Assembly (NCBI GenBank): GCA_016208305.1
Contig: JACQYI010000078.1
Coordinates: 186,001-250,000 of the forward strand
DNA: 64,000 nucleotides
DNA from: Oscillatoriophycideae cyanobacterium NC_groundwater_1537_Pr4_S-0.65um_50_18
GTDB lineage: Bacteria > Cyanobacteriota > Cyanobacteriia > Elainellales > Elainellaceae
Direction: 5' to 3'
The translations under genes and the position numbers were made by a program. This document shows, piece after piece, positions 8,811-17,422 of the stretch; position 1 is the stretch's first letter; the number at the start of each line of letters is the position of its first letter. The notes below the pieces were generated by a model, which was not told where the DNA came from, did no database searches, and was given only the letters and a program-made list of their open reading frames with translations.

Positions 8811-8990
8811 CTTGAATCAGGGTGCATCTACCACTCACTTTTACTCAAGATGCAATAGATGTCCGGATTCGCTTAGCCAATTCATCAACCCTTTAAGATT
8901 CTGACCAGATTTTAGAAGTTTCTACGGATTTTAGTCTTGTGATAGACCTCCTAGAAGCCGCCTCTTTCTTCTGAAATATCGTTGAGATTA
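8782..8990 (-). ncRNA. Candidate small RNA between lgt and cobM
   Basis: The 267-bp gap between two plus-strand genes carries a strong minus-strand terminator. Just before it, on the minus strand, TGCATCT (8849-8855) and AGATGCA (8823-8829) form a second 7-bp hairpin around 19 nt. A 14-codon frame starting with MNWLSESG lies at about 8843-8887, with no clear Shine-Dalgarno. The 5' end is unknown; I place it below 9000. I do not recognise it as 6S RNA, SRP RNA, Yfr1 or a known riboswitch. The alternative is that the terminator only stops antisense transcription from the 80-residue gene at 9780. Confidence 0.35.
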
Positions 8991-9022
8991 CGGAAATCTT
9001 TGAGCAAAAACAGGTAAATTTT

Positions 9023-9790
9023 GTGCCGCTTTTATACATTGTTGGAGCTGGACCTGGCGATCCAGAACTGCTGACGGTCAAAGCCCAAACCCTGCTTCAG
9101 CAGGCAGATGTGATTTTGTTCGCCGATTCTCTTGTTCCCGAACAAATTTTGCAGCTAGTCCGTCCAGAAGCAGAAGTGATTCCTACGGCGCACAAGACGC
9201 TAGAAGAAATTCTGCCCATCATGGTAGAACGGGTGCGATCGCAAAAACTCGTTGTTCGATTGCATTCCGGCGATCCCAGCCTCTACAGTGCCGTACATGA
9301 GCAAATGCAGGCTCTAGCAGCAGCAGACATTGCGTTTGAGGTGGTACCGGGCATTAGTGCCTTCCAGCTCGCAGCCGCAAAGCTCAAGCTAGAGCTAACC
9401 GTACCCGGATTGGTACAGACAATTATTCTGACGCGAATTAGCGGCCGAACTCAGGTGCCCGAAACCGAAGAACTGGCAGCTTTGGCGGCTCACCAGGCCA
9501 GCCTATGTCTCTATCTCAGCGCTCGCCATGTGCAAGAAGCTCAAGACAAACTGCTGCAACATTACCCAGCCGATTTACCGATCGCCATTTGTTTTCGGCT
9601 GGGCTGGGCAGACGAGAAAATACGGGTCGTGCCGCTGAGCCTCATGGCCGAGCGGACGCAGCAAGAAGATCTGACGCGCACTACCCTGTATGTCATTAGC
9701 CCTGCCCTAGCCGCTCAAGGGACTTATGCAGGGCGATCGCACCTTTATCACCCTGCCCACTCCCATCTGTTTCGTCCGGCTAGCCACTGA
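9023..9790 (+). CDS. cobM: Precorrin-4 C11-methyltransferase CobM
   Basis: CobM (CbiF in the anaerobic route) methylates C-11 of precorrin-4 with S-adenosylmethionine during cobalamin ring synthesis. The 255-residue protein begins with the SAM-site loop YIVGAGPGDPELLTVKA, and continues with ADVILFADSLVPEQ, the RLHSGDPSLYSA substrate loop (about residue 75-86), and the C-terminal TTLYVIS strand. It starts with GTG at 9023, with CAGG about 9 nt upstream; no earlier in-frame ATG is available. It is not in a cob operon here, and no cobalamin riboswitch is seen in the leader. Its last 11 bases overlap the convergent 80-residue gene. Confidence 0.95.
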   Translation: MPLLYIVGAGPGDPELLTVKAQTLLQQADVILFADSLVPEQILQLVRPEAEVIPTAHKTLEEILPIMVERVRSQKLVVRLHSGDPSLYSAVHEQMQALAAADIAFEVVPGISAFQLAAAKLKLELTVPGLVQTIILTRISGRTQVPETEELAALAAHQASLCLYLSARHVQEAQDKLLQHYPADLPIAICFRLGWADEKIRVVPLSLMAERTQQEDLTRTTLYVISPALAAQGTYAGRSHLYHPAHSHLFRPASH

Positions 9791-10022
9791 TGCCCTCAAT
9801 GTTTTTGGGGCTGTCAAAACTCAGTAAAAAATTGCTCTCTGGCATGCTATTCCGCAAAAAACGCAAATGCCCTTCGGCATCCGATCGGCTGCGAAACCGA
9901 GCCACTATCCTTTGCTGCGTGTTAGGCAATAGGCGCACAATAGCCCAATGGTTCAGGCGATCGCGGTAAGAGAGCATAGGCATCTCTGCCGCTGAATTAT
10001 CGAAATCAGGGTTTTGTGGCAT
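9780..10022 (-). CDS. Small conserved-looking hypothetical protein
   Basis: An 80-residue soluble protein with no signal peptide, membrane segment or cysteine cluster. The middle (LSYRDRLNHWAIVRLLPN, then ARFRSRSDAEGHLRFLRN) alternates hydrophobic and basic residues and looks like a small alpha/beta unit; I believe similar short proteins occur in other cyanobacteria. ATG codons at 10022 and 9980/9974 are possible starts. Its 3' end overlaps cobM by 11 bases tail to tail. Function unknown. Confidence 0.6.
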   Translation of the reverse strand: MPQNPDFDNSAAEMPMLSYRDRLNHWAIVRLLPNTQQRIVARFRSRSDAEGHLRFLRNSMPESNFLLSFDSPKNIEGISG

Positions 10023-10240
10023 GATATTTTTTATTCCAATTTGGAGTAGGGCGTTAACGAGTCTCTTGGCGGGGATAGTGTTAACGCCTTTTAACTATGA
10101 TTGAACTCAAACGCACAAACAATGTCAATTGTCAAGAGTAGAAGCTCGGAGGTCAAAATCGGCTCATTTCTCAGCGTTTTGCCCTATTTCGAGCTTTAGA
10201 CAAAGATTAAATTCCCTCAAAGATTTTTTGAGCGCCATGA

Positions 10241-10316
10241 GGCATTGCTAAATTCGGCCATCAAATTTATTTTGAGAGGCGAACGCTGTGCATCTCCCAA
10301 AATAAATTTCATCGAT
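10241..10316 (+). repeat. Dispersed palindromic repeat, copy 1
   Basis: It starts GGCATTGCTaAATtcGGC and contains a hairpin with 12-bp perfect arms, AAATTTATTTTG (10263-10274) and CAAAATAAATTT (10298-10309). A related copy lies on the minus strand at 19270-19341, matching over the left flank, the first arm and the ACGCTG loop segment. A further inverted repeat, GGAGATTTT/AAAATCTCC, follows at 10346-10377. The rest of the 10023-10441 gap contains no gene that I can support. Confidence 0.6.
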
Positions 10317-10441
10317 AAAATCAGCAGTGCCCGCCATGATCTTGTGGAGATTTTCGTGGGCGCTCACAAAAATCTCCTGGGTTCCGTCTCTAAGGTCAAG
10401 GTTTATCCCACGCTGGGGGCTAGATAAAATTCGGGTTCTGC

Positions 10442-13051
10442 CTATGGCTGCTGAGCTTTGGCTTCTAGCGACTCCAGACGACTGCGGAGTTCTTGATTGT
10501 CTTTTTTCACCTGCTCTAAGGCTTCTTGAAGCTGCGAGACAGCTTGATCTTGCTCAACGGCTTTTAGAACTTTTTGAACCGACTCCTCTGCTAACCGCCG
10601 AACGCGACCATCGGGTGTTTGATCTGCCAAGGTTTGCAAGATGCCGATCGCCTTCACAGTTTCCATTTGCCCTAAGGCCACAACCGTAGACACCTGCGTC
10701 AAAAAGAAAGACTCGCGTGAGAGTTCGGCAAGGCGGCTGAGGATGCGCTCCAGGTTGGGATTGGTTTGCCCCGTAGAAATGGCACCTAGCGCCCGAATGG
10801 CCGACAGCCGCAAGGCTTGAGGCGTCCCCGCAGCCGTATATTCCAAAATCAAACTGAGAGCCGCTTCCGAAGTCTTCAGCTTGCTAAGTCCGGCGATCGC
10901 TCCACTCCTGACCATCTCGTTCCAGCCCGATCGCGTTTGCAAAACTGACCGATAGAGCTGCAAAACCGCTGTTTCTTTGGTGTCATCTAGGGCGGCTGTT
11001 GCGCCCAGCCCCGACAGTGCCGCAGATTCAGTGTAGTAGCTGGCATCGCCCTGCTCGGCCACCTGCTTCAGGGCGGCATAGCTCGCTTCTATTTTGAGCG
11101 CCGCCAAAGCTTCTACAGTGGCGCGTCGCACTCTCGCTTCTGGGTCTTGGAGTCCTTTGAGCAAGCCCGTCAATGCCTGATCGAGCTTTACGGTCGCCAA
11201 CTGATCGGCAACTTCGGCTCGAACCCCCCAAAAGCGATCGCCAACGAGAGCTTCAGAGAGAGCTTTGACGACCTCAAGCCCGCCTTTTTTGGCCAGCGCT
11301 TCTGCCGCATAGATCCGAGAAACGGGGTCGGGATCATGCTGAAGCTGAGCCTTTAGCTCGGCTACCGGATATTCCAGCACCACAGTTTTGAGGGTATGGT
11401 TGCCAAGGTCAAAGCTAACAAAATCTGGCTTTTGCTCTAGTGGAAAGTAAAAGCTTTGTTCGCGCTCGTGAATTCTGACGGTAAAAGTTTGGTGGCGAAC
11501 AGGCTGATGGAGAGCATCAGCCGCTTCTACATACCCAAAGCCGATAGGAATTTTTAGATCAAACCGCCCGCTCTGACTGCTGGTGTCTCCATCTTTGGCT
11601 TGGGTTTGGGTCACGGTGAGCTTGGCTAAGCGGCTGTCCCCATCCCAGCTATAGGCCACTTTGTAGTCAGGATGCCCGCCTTGAAACACATACTGGTCAA
11701 ATAAAAACTGGAGATTGCGTCCGGTGGCTTTTTCGATCGCCCTGAGCAGATCAATCGTCTCTACGGTTTTATGGGCATTGTCTTGCACGAAGGTGTGGAT
11801 GGCTTTAAAAAACAGCTCGTCCCCCAACTCCGATCGCACCATGTGATAGACACAGCCCCCCTTTTCATAGAGGTGGCGATCGTATAGCTCAATTGCTTCG
11901 CGGTAGACATGGGTGACGATCGGGCGACGGTAGCGGGTGCTGTCTTCTGTTAAATAATTACGGGCAATGCCCAGGCGATAGTAAGCCGCCTCTTCTGCAC
12001 CATATTCTTGATCGATCCACAGCACTTCTGAGTAAGTCGCCATTCCTTCTTTGATCCAGGCATGTGACCAGTGCTTAATCACCACCAAGTCACCAAACCA
12101 TTGATGGGCTAGCTCATGCGCCACCAAAGTTTCAGAACTGCGGTTGTCGATCGCCGCCCGTTCATCGAGCAAGCAGCGATCCATTAGCAGCGTCGTGGAA
12201 GTGTTTTCCATGCCACCAAAGATAAAATCTGCCACGCAAACCTGCGCATATTTGGGATAGGGATAGGCATAGCCAAACGCCTGACTGAAGAATTCAATCA
12301 TCTGGGGCGTTTTGCCCATCGTGCGCTGAGCGTCGGCCTCTCGTCCTTTTTCGACGTAGTAGGTGACGGGTTTGCCCTGCCATTCATCTTGGAGTTCGGC
12401 AAAATCTCCGACCGCTAAGGTCATCAAATAGGTGGGATGCACCTGCTGTTGCAGCCAGCGATAGATTTTGGTGTCTCCAACTTCGCGAGTTTCTACCAGC
12501 TCACCGTTAGAAATTGCCAAAAACGCTCTGGGCACCTGCACCTGAATCTCGGAGGTATTGAGCTGTCCTGGATAGTCAAAACAGGGAAACCAATAGCGCG
12601 AGTCTTCATCTTCGCCCTGTGTCCACACTTGAAGGGGCTTGTGGGGATAGTCAGCATTGGGCGCAATGAAATAAATGCCGCGCTGGGGCTGTTCTACCTG
12701 ATAGGCGATCGCTAGCGTGATCGGCTTTCCTGCCTCGGTTGTGTCTTTGAGCCGCACCTGAAGCTGCTCGCCGTCGTAGTCAAAATTTTGCGGCGTCCCT
12801 GCGATCTGCACCGATTCAATCTGTAAGCTGACTGCATCTAGCGTCAGTCGGTCAATGCCGCTACGGACAGGGTTTAACCGAATGTTGCAAGTGCCGCGAT
12901 AGCTTTGGCGCGGAATGTCGAGAATCAAGTCTAGAAAAATATGCTCGACTTGGCCAGGGCGATCGGGGTTGTAATGGGGTTTTGCTCCCGGTAGCTCAAA
13001 AGATTTACGCCCATTTTGATCGGGGGAGTCAGTGAGGTAGATGTGCTGCAT
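10442..13051 (-). CDS. M1 family aminopeptidase with HEAT-repeat C terminus
   Basis: A zinc aminopeptidase of the gluzincin M1 family, 869 residues, predicted cytoplasmic (no signal peptide). The exopeptidase motif is GGMENTSTT (about residue 277; canonical GAMEN) and the zinc site is HELAHQW followed 18 residues later by the third ligand in IKEGMATY (about 310-335). Tyr in LYEKGGCVYHM is the usual transition-state tyrosine region. After about residue 565 the ERAP-like C-terminal domain is replaced by HEAT repeats (AAEALAKKGGLEVVKALSEA, VRRATVEALAAL, LRLSAIRALGAI). The last 40 residues form a coiled coil (VSQLQEALEQVKKDNQELRS). It is not in an operon. Confidence 0.95.
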   Translation of the reverse strand: MQHIYLTDSPDQNGRKSFELPGAKPHYNPDRPGQVEHIFLDLILDIPRQSYRGTCNIRLNPVRSGIDRLTLDAVSLQIESVQIAGTPQNFDYDGEQLQVRLKDTTEAGKPITLAIAYQVEQPQRGIYFIAPNADYPHKPLQVWTQGEDEDSRYWFPCFDYPGQLNTSEIQVQVPRAFLAISNGELVETREVGDTKIYRWLQQQVHPTYLMTLAVGDFAELQDEWQGKPVTYYVEKGREADAQRTMGKTPQMIEFFSQAFGYAYPYPKYAQVCVADFIFGGMENTSTTLLMDRCLLDERAAIDNRSSETLVAHELAHQWFGDLVVIKHWSHAWIKEGMATYSEVLWIDQEYGAEEAAYYRLGIARNYLTEDSTRYRRPIVTHVYREAIELYDRHLYEKGGCVYHMVRSELGDELFFKAIHTFVQDNAHKTVETIDLLRAIEKATGRNLQFLFDQYVFQGGHPDYKVAYSWDGDSRLAKLTVTQTQAKDGDTSSQSGRFDLKIPIGFGYVEAADALHQPVRHQTFTVRIHEREQSFYFPLEQKPDFVSFDLGNHTLKTVVLEYPVAELKAQLQHDPDPVSRIYAAEALAKKGGLEVVKALSEALVGDRFWGVRAEVADQLATVKLDQALTGLLKGLQDPEARVRRATVEALAALKIEASYAALKQVAEQGDASYYTESAALSGLGATAALDDTKETAVLQLYRSVLQTRSGWNEMVRSGAIAGLSKLKTSEAALSLILEYTAAGTPQALRLSAIRALGAISTGQTNPNLERILSRLAELSRESFFLTQVSTVVALGQMETVKAIGILQTLADQTPDGRVRRLAEESVQKVLKAVEQDQAVSQLQEALEQVKKDNQELRSRLESLEAKAQQP

Positions 13052-13433
13052 TCGGGGTTTACTCTTGAAATTTATGAGTGTTGGGTCAAAATATGAGGCT
13101 AAGACGCTGAGCCAAAGCCCCCATCAAAGTCAGCCTCTGTAGTGGTGAAGCGCTTGAGGTATTGCGAACAAATCCTGCCACAATACCCCACCCGAATGCT
13201 GCACCCCTGCACATACGGGTCACGAATCCAGATCTCTAGCCATTTTCTGCAAGTAAAGGCGGTCACTTGATCAAAACCTCTATCCTGCTCAAACCAGTTT
13301 TTACTAGATTATGACGGATCACTCTTCGAGCAGATTCAATTCTAGCTGAAGCGATTCCAGCCTATTTGTGCTGACCCAAGCAATTTCTAGCCCTATTTTA
13401 AATTTTTGACGCGGCAGGATCAGCGATCGCCTG

Positions 13434-13494
13434 TTTACGCAAGGGCACGCTCCGCGCACCCTCAAAAATGTTCTAAGCCTGATGACGACGGCTA
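13434..13494 (+). repeat. Dispersed repeat family, copy A
   Basis: The core GGGCACGCTCCGCGCACCC is a short GC hairpin, followed by CTCAAAAATGTTCTAAG and GATGACGACGGCTAT. The second half matches the copy at 52989-53065 (CTCAAAAATGTCCTAAG, GATGATTACGGCTAT). The hairpin core differs at only two positions from the reverse complement of the core at 39853-39897. It lies in the gap between the M1 peptidase and the outer-membrane protein gene. Confidence 0.6.
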
Positions 13495-13530
13495 TGCCTC
13501 ATCCTGTAAAGCTATTCGAGGCTCAACCCC

Positions 13531-13571
13531 AAAAAAAAGGTTGCTGTCCTGATGATTTAGGACAACAACCT
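13531..13571 (-). terminator. Intrinsic terminator of the outer-membrane protein gene
   Basis: AGGTTGCTGTCCT (13538-13550) pairs with AGGACAACAACCT (13559-13571) with one mismatch and an 8-nt loop. On the minus strand it is followed by a run of Ts (A-run 13531-13538). It lies 40 bases after the stop of the beta-barrel gene at 13612. Confidence 0.85.
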
Positions 13572-13611
13572 CTTAGCGCTGGTTCTTAGGTAAATTCAGG
13601 AGGCGCGATCG

Positions 13612-14127
13612 TTAGAAGCGGTAAGCTGCACCTACCTGCAAAGCAACAGCCGCATCGTTGCTATTTTCAAAGGCATCCAGACCGACTTTGACATCGCTGT
13701 ACAAGGTGACGTGACGTTGAACGGCTGTTTCTACACCTGCGGTTAGCACAACTGCATCTTTGTCACCCAAGGGAGATCTGGCTCCTTTGTCGGTCACGAA
13801 AGAGTAGCCACCTCCAACATAGAGGTTGGTATTAGGGGCGATCGCCGCATCGTAGGTGATGGTAGGCATGATCGCCGTGCTGTCGCCGTTGATCAAGGCC
13901 GATCCTCGAACAGATACAGGGGCTTCTGAGGAGTTCAGCCGGACTTGCACATTGCCACCAAAGCTTGCGTCATTGTTGATACCGACTGAAGCGCCGCCGC
14001 CGATGTAGCTGCCTGACATCCCGTTAGCCGCAACGGTTTGTGCCGATGCAGCGCCAACCATGAGCAGGGGAGAAGCGATTAAAGCAGACAAAGCAGAAAG
14101 AACTGTGGTTTTCAGTGAGACTTTCAT
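13612..14127 (-). CDS. Small secreted beta-barrel (outer-membrane) protein
   Basis: The product is 171 residues from the ATG at 14127. A classical signal peptide (KVSLKTTVLSALSALIASP, cleavage after ASA before QT) precedes an all-beta region with alternating hydrophobic strands such as TNLYVGGGYSFV and VTLYSDVKVGLDAF. The last residue is Phe in VALQVGAAYRF, the outer-membrane sorting signal for the BAM machinery. Size and composition suggest an 8-strand OmpA/OmpW-like barrel; the ligand is unknown. The frame opens at 14169, but the start at 14127 puts the signal peptide at the N terminus and has GGA about 10 nt upstream. A good terminator follows, and the gene stands alone. Confidence 0.85.
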   Translation of the reverse strand: MKVSLKTTVLSALSALIASPLLMVGAASAQTVAANGMSGSYIGGGASVGINNDASFGGNVQVRLNSSEAPVSVRGSALINGDSTAIMPTITYDAAIAPNTNLYVGGGYSFVTDKGARSPLGDKDAVVLTAGVETAVQRHVTLYSDVKVGLDAFENSNDAAVALQVGAAYRF

Positions 14128-14989
14128 CGGGAACATCCTTTTGTATCGTTGAAGGGGTTGGAATTGCAATCACTAAGATGCAGAGTTTAAGGCTAGCGAT
14201 CGCTATTTCTCATCGCTGATATTTCATCGATTTAATCTAGATGAATTCAGAAAGATTGTAGTAATCAATCCATATTTAAGTTTCGGATTTCGCGACTTCC
14301 AGGGGGCATATTCAGAGGCATTTATTCAACCCTTGAGTTCTGAGAGATTGCTTAAGAGAAGCAGGTTCAAGCGACTTGCTTTTAGGTGCGTTTTAATCAG
14401 CTCTCTAGGTCAAGGGTCAAGATGGGATGTCGGCTCAAGCCACTTGATTTAGGGCATTGCCAGCGATCGCGGCATCCACAAATTAAAGCTCTGTCTTTGG
14501 GAAATCATTGGCTTAAATACGTTGCGTTCGACTCTGTTCTTTTAGTTATAGCGTTAGCAAAAAGCAGTTAACCTAGCGATGGTCTGTTCTTGAAGTGTCA
14601 CAGATTTGGGAACTTAATTTCAGCTACTTCGTGAAGAGTTTCAAGAGGGATGGATAGACATTTGCAGTTCATACGAAGTTCACATCAATACTCTTGAAAG
14701 ACACATGAAACCAGGCGCTTAAGAACCTGTTGAACTGGAGTGAATGACTAGACGAGTTCCTTAATTCAAGCTGGCTTACAGCAGAAGTAAATTGCTTATA
14801 GCGTCATGGGCAAGATACGCACACTACGAAATCTTTACGCCTCAAATGAGCGCTATCTAATCTCTGCGCAAATTGCTAGAAAGCCTATGAAAAGTGTTGC
14901 CAGCCTGACAGCGTCTTATCAGTCGGGTGGAGAACTTACTTTTCGGTCGTTCAGCGTTACAATCTTCTGCGTAACCTTGGTCAAGCTCC
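14128..14989. other. Intergenic region, no gene recognised
   Basis: This 860-bp gap separates the divergent beta-barrel (-) and GH13 (+) genes. Short open frames of about 60 codons exist (for instance 14806-15009 on the plus strand), but none has a good start signal or protein-like composition. I see no long hairpin, tRNA or known riboswitch. Confidence 0.5.
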
Positions 14990-16453
14990 ATGCCGATTCA
15001 CACACCTGATTGGGTCAAACAAGCCGTCTTCTACCAAATTTTCCCCGATCGCTTTGCCAAAGGCAGTCAGTCTTCGCCATTGACGAATGGCCTGCCTTTG
15101 GAAGACTGGGAAGCACCTCCAACGCTGCAAGGCTATAAAGGGGGCAATCTGTGGGGCGTGATTGAGCAGCTTGACTACATTCAGGATTTAGGATTTAACG
15201 CCATCTATTTCACGCCCATCTTTCAATCCACCAGCAACCACCGCTATCACACCCATGACTACTTCCAGGTCGATCCGCTGTTGGGTGGCAACGAGGCGCT
15301 GCATCGGCTGCTAGAGGCCGCTCACTGGCGAGGCATGAAGGTCGTTCTTGATGGTGTTTTCAATCATGTCGGGCGCGGATTTTTCTTTTTTAACGATATT
15401 TTAGAGAATGGCTCATATTCACCCTGGCTAGATTGGTTTAAGGTCGAGGGGTGGCCTGTGTCTGCCTATGATGGCGATCGCCCTGCCAACTACAAAGGCT
15501 GGTTTGATAACCGCGCCCTGCCTGAGTTTAACCATGCCAATCCGGCTGTGCGGGAGTACATTATGCGGGTGGCCGAGTACTGGATGTGGGCAGGCATTGA
15601 TGGCTGGCGGCTAGATGTGCCCTTCTGCATTAATGAACCTGGCTTCTGGCAAGAGTTTCGCAATCGCGTTAAGGCCATTAATCCCAATGCTTACCTGGTG
15701 GGTGAAGTCTGGCGCGATGCGCGCAAGTGGCTTGATGGCACCCAATTTGATGGGGTAATGAACTATCGGTTTGCAGGCGCAACGATCGCTTTTACCGGAG
15801 GCGATCGCGTCCAGGCAGAGCATGTTGCTGATCGAGATTATGAGGCGCGTCCGGCGATCGATGCAGCGACCTACGCCGATAAAATCCAGCTTTTGCTACA
15901 TGCTCACGCCTGGGATATTCAGCTGACTCAACTCAATTTACTGGCCAGTCACGATACAGCTCGACTGTTGACGATCGTGGGGGGTGATGTCGAGACGGTC
16001 AAGCTAGCCAATCTACTGCTGATGACGTTTCCGGGCGCGCCTAGCGTTTACTACGGCGATGAGGTTGGCCTAGAGGGAGGATTAGATCCCGACTCGCGAC
16101 GCAGTTTTCCACCCAGAGCGCAGTGGCATCCAGAGATTGCAGCTTGCCACCGCCAGCTCATTGCCCTGCGCCATAGCCGTTTGTCGTTGCGAGTGGGCGA
16201 GTATCGTCTCTTGGGGGCTGAAGAGTCGGTCTATGTGTTTGCCCGCATTTGGGAAGGCGATGTGCTGATCGTGGCGGTCAATGCCGGGGAAACGCTGGGG
16301 AAAATTGATCTGGCATCGGTCGGAACGCGACTCAATGCACAGCCAAATCAGGTTCTCTACAGTACAGAAGACCACGACAGCATTGGGGTGACTTGGACGA
16401 TCGATAATCTGTTTTTAGAAATTCCGGCACGCACAGGAATTGTGCTGGGGTGA
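14990..16453 (+). CDS. GH13 alpha-amylase family glycosidase
   Basis: A 487-residue alpha-glucan-acting enzyme with the (beta/alpha)8 barrel of GH13, probably a neopullulanase/cyclomaltodextrinase-type enzyme. The four conserved regions are DGVFNHVG, the nucleophile Asp in GWRLDVPF (about residue 208), the acid/base Glu in LVGEVW (about 238), and the stabiliser Asp in LASHDTARLL (about 321). There is no signal peptide, so it should act on cytoplasmic glycogen or maltodextrin. It lacks the N-terminal starch-binding domain of classical neopullulanases. The ATG at 14990 follows AAGCTCC with no strong Shine-Dalgarno, and leads directly into the first barrel strand (WVKQAVFYQIFPDRF). Confidence 0.93.
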   Translation: MPIHTPDWVKQAVFYQIFPDRFAKGSQSSPLTNGLPLEDWEAPPTLQGYKGGNLWGVIEQLDYIQDLGFNAIYFTPIFQSTSNHRYHTHDYFQVDPLLGGNEALHRLLEAAHWRGMKVVLDGVFNHVGRGFFFFNDILENGSYSPWLDWFKVEGWPVSAYDGDRPANYKGWFDNRALPEFNHANPAVREYIMRVAEYWMWAGIDGWRLDVPFCINEPGFWQEFRNRVKAINPNAYLVGEVWRDARKWLDGTQFDGVMNYRFAGATIAFTGGDRVQAEHVADRDYEARPAIDAATYADKIQLLLHAHAWDIQLTQLNLLASHDTARLLTIVGGDVETVKLANLLLMTFPGAPSVYYGDEVGLEGGLDPDSRRSFPPRAQWHPEIAACHRQLIALRHSRLSLRVGEYRLLGAEESVYVFARIWEGDVLIVAVNAGETLGKIDLASVGTRLNAQPNQVLYSTEDHDSIGVTWTIDNLFLEIPARTGIVLG

Positions 16454-16466
16454 TTCTTTTTTCGGG

Positions 16467-16496
16467 CGTTGCGTGACTTCTCAAAATCACGCAAGC
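16467..16496. terminator. Hairpin between convergent GH13 and SDR genes
   Basis: TTGCGTGA (16469-16476) pairs perfectly with TCACGCAA (16487-16494) around a 10-nt loop. It lies between the stop codons of the two convergent genes. No U-run follows on either strand, so the terminator role rests on its position. Confidence 0.4.
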
Positions 16497-16501
16497 ATCT
16501 G

Positions 16502-17284
16502 CTATTTCTGAACGGCCGTGAATCCGCCATCCACAACCAGGTTGTGACCTGTGACAAACGCCGCCCCATCTGAACAGAGCCAAACCACCGCCTCAGCAAT
16601 ATCCTCAGGAGTGCCGATCCGCTGTAGCGGAATGCCAGCCGCAACTTGGTCGAGCATATCGGGAGGCGCGGCTGCCCATAAGTCTGTTTTTATCGCCCCT
16701 GGACTCACGGTATTAATCCGAATGCGATCGCCAGAATATTCGGCGGCTGCCGCCCGCGAAAGGGCAATAACCCCGGCCTTGGCTGCTCCGTAAGCCCCAT
16801 AGTTAGCAACCCCCAGCAGCGCCCCTTGCGAGGACGTATTGACGATCGCCCCGCCGCCAGATTGCTGCATCGCCGGAATCTCATACTTCATCGATAGCCA
16901 AACAGACTTGAGATTTGCATTAATCTCAAAATCCCAATCGGCTTCCGAGAGATCAGCAATTTTGCCGGAGGTTCCAGATCCCGCGTTGTTAAAGGCATAA
17001 TCGAGACGGCCATAGGTATCAACGGCTGTTTTGACCATCGCTTCAAGGTCAGAGGCTTTGGTGACATCCGCTTGGACAAATATCGCTTCGCCTTCTGCTG
17101 CCTGAATCAGGCGCACCGTTTCTTCTCCTTTGTCTGCCCGACGAGCCACCACCAAGACTTTGGCTCCAGCCTTACCAAACGAGAGGGCGGTTGCACGACC
17201 AATCCCAGAACTTGCTCCGGTCACGATCGCTACTTTGCCAGCCATTGAACTGCCAGCCATTGAACTGCCAGCCATTGAACTCAT
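16502..17284 (-). CDS. Short-chain dehydrogenase/reductase (SDR)
   Basis: A 260-residue classical SDR, NAD(P)-dependent. The cofactor loop is TGASSGIG, followed by VVARR (an Arg pair that favours NADPH), the NNAG motif, the catalytic Ser in IVNTSSQG and the catalytic YxxxK in YGAYGAAKAG. SPGAIKTDL and the C-terminal FVTGHNLVVDGGF are typical. The substrate cannot be told. The N terminus is odd: it begins with three MAGSS-type units coded by a 15-bp tandem repeat, each of which supplies an in-frame ATG. The ATG at 17284 has GAGGAG 8 nt upstream and is the best start; later ones at 17275, 17260 and 17245 are possible. Confidence 0.93.
   Translation of the reverse strand: MSSMAGSSMAGSSMAGKVAIVTGASSGIGRATALSFGKAGAKVLVVARRADKGEETVRLIQAAEGEAIFVQADVTKASDLEAMVKTAVDTYGRLDYAFNNAGSGTSGKIADLSEADWDFEINANLKSVWLSMKYEIPAMQQSGGGAIVNTSSQGALLGVANYGAYGAAKAGVIALSRAAAAEYSGDRIRINTVSPGAIKTDLWAAAPPDMLDQVAAGIPLQRIGTPEDIAEAVVWLCSDGAAFVTGHNLVVDGGFTAVQK
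17239..17283 (-). repeat. 15-bp tandem repeat at the SDR start
   Basis: Three copies of CCAGCCATTGAACTG (plus-strand reading; the last ends CTC) code for repeated S-S-M-A-G units at the very N terminus of the SDR. Copy number could change by slippage without shifting the frame. Confidence 0.9.
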
Positions 17285-17422
17285 ACCTTGCGCTCCTCGG
17301 TCATCACGTTGAAGTCACTAGCCATTGAATACCGAAGTTGCAAAATAAAGCTGTATGCAGTGAACTTTATGGGTTACAGCACTTGACCTCAGCCTGATGC
17401 AAGCTGATCTTAAGGAAGCAAT

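Noticed and set aside
8811-9022. Cobalamin riboswitch upstream of cobM
   Set aside because: I looked for the B12 box and paired regions on the plus strand and found none; the visible hairpins act on the minus strand.
14806-15009. 67-codon plus-strand frame before the GH13 gene
   Set aside because: It overlaps the GH13 start out of frame and shows no Shine-Dalgarno or recognisable sequence.
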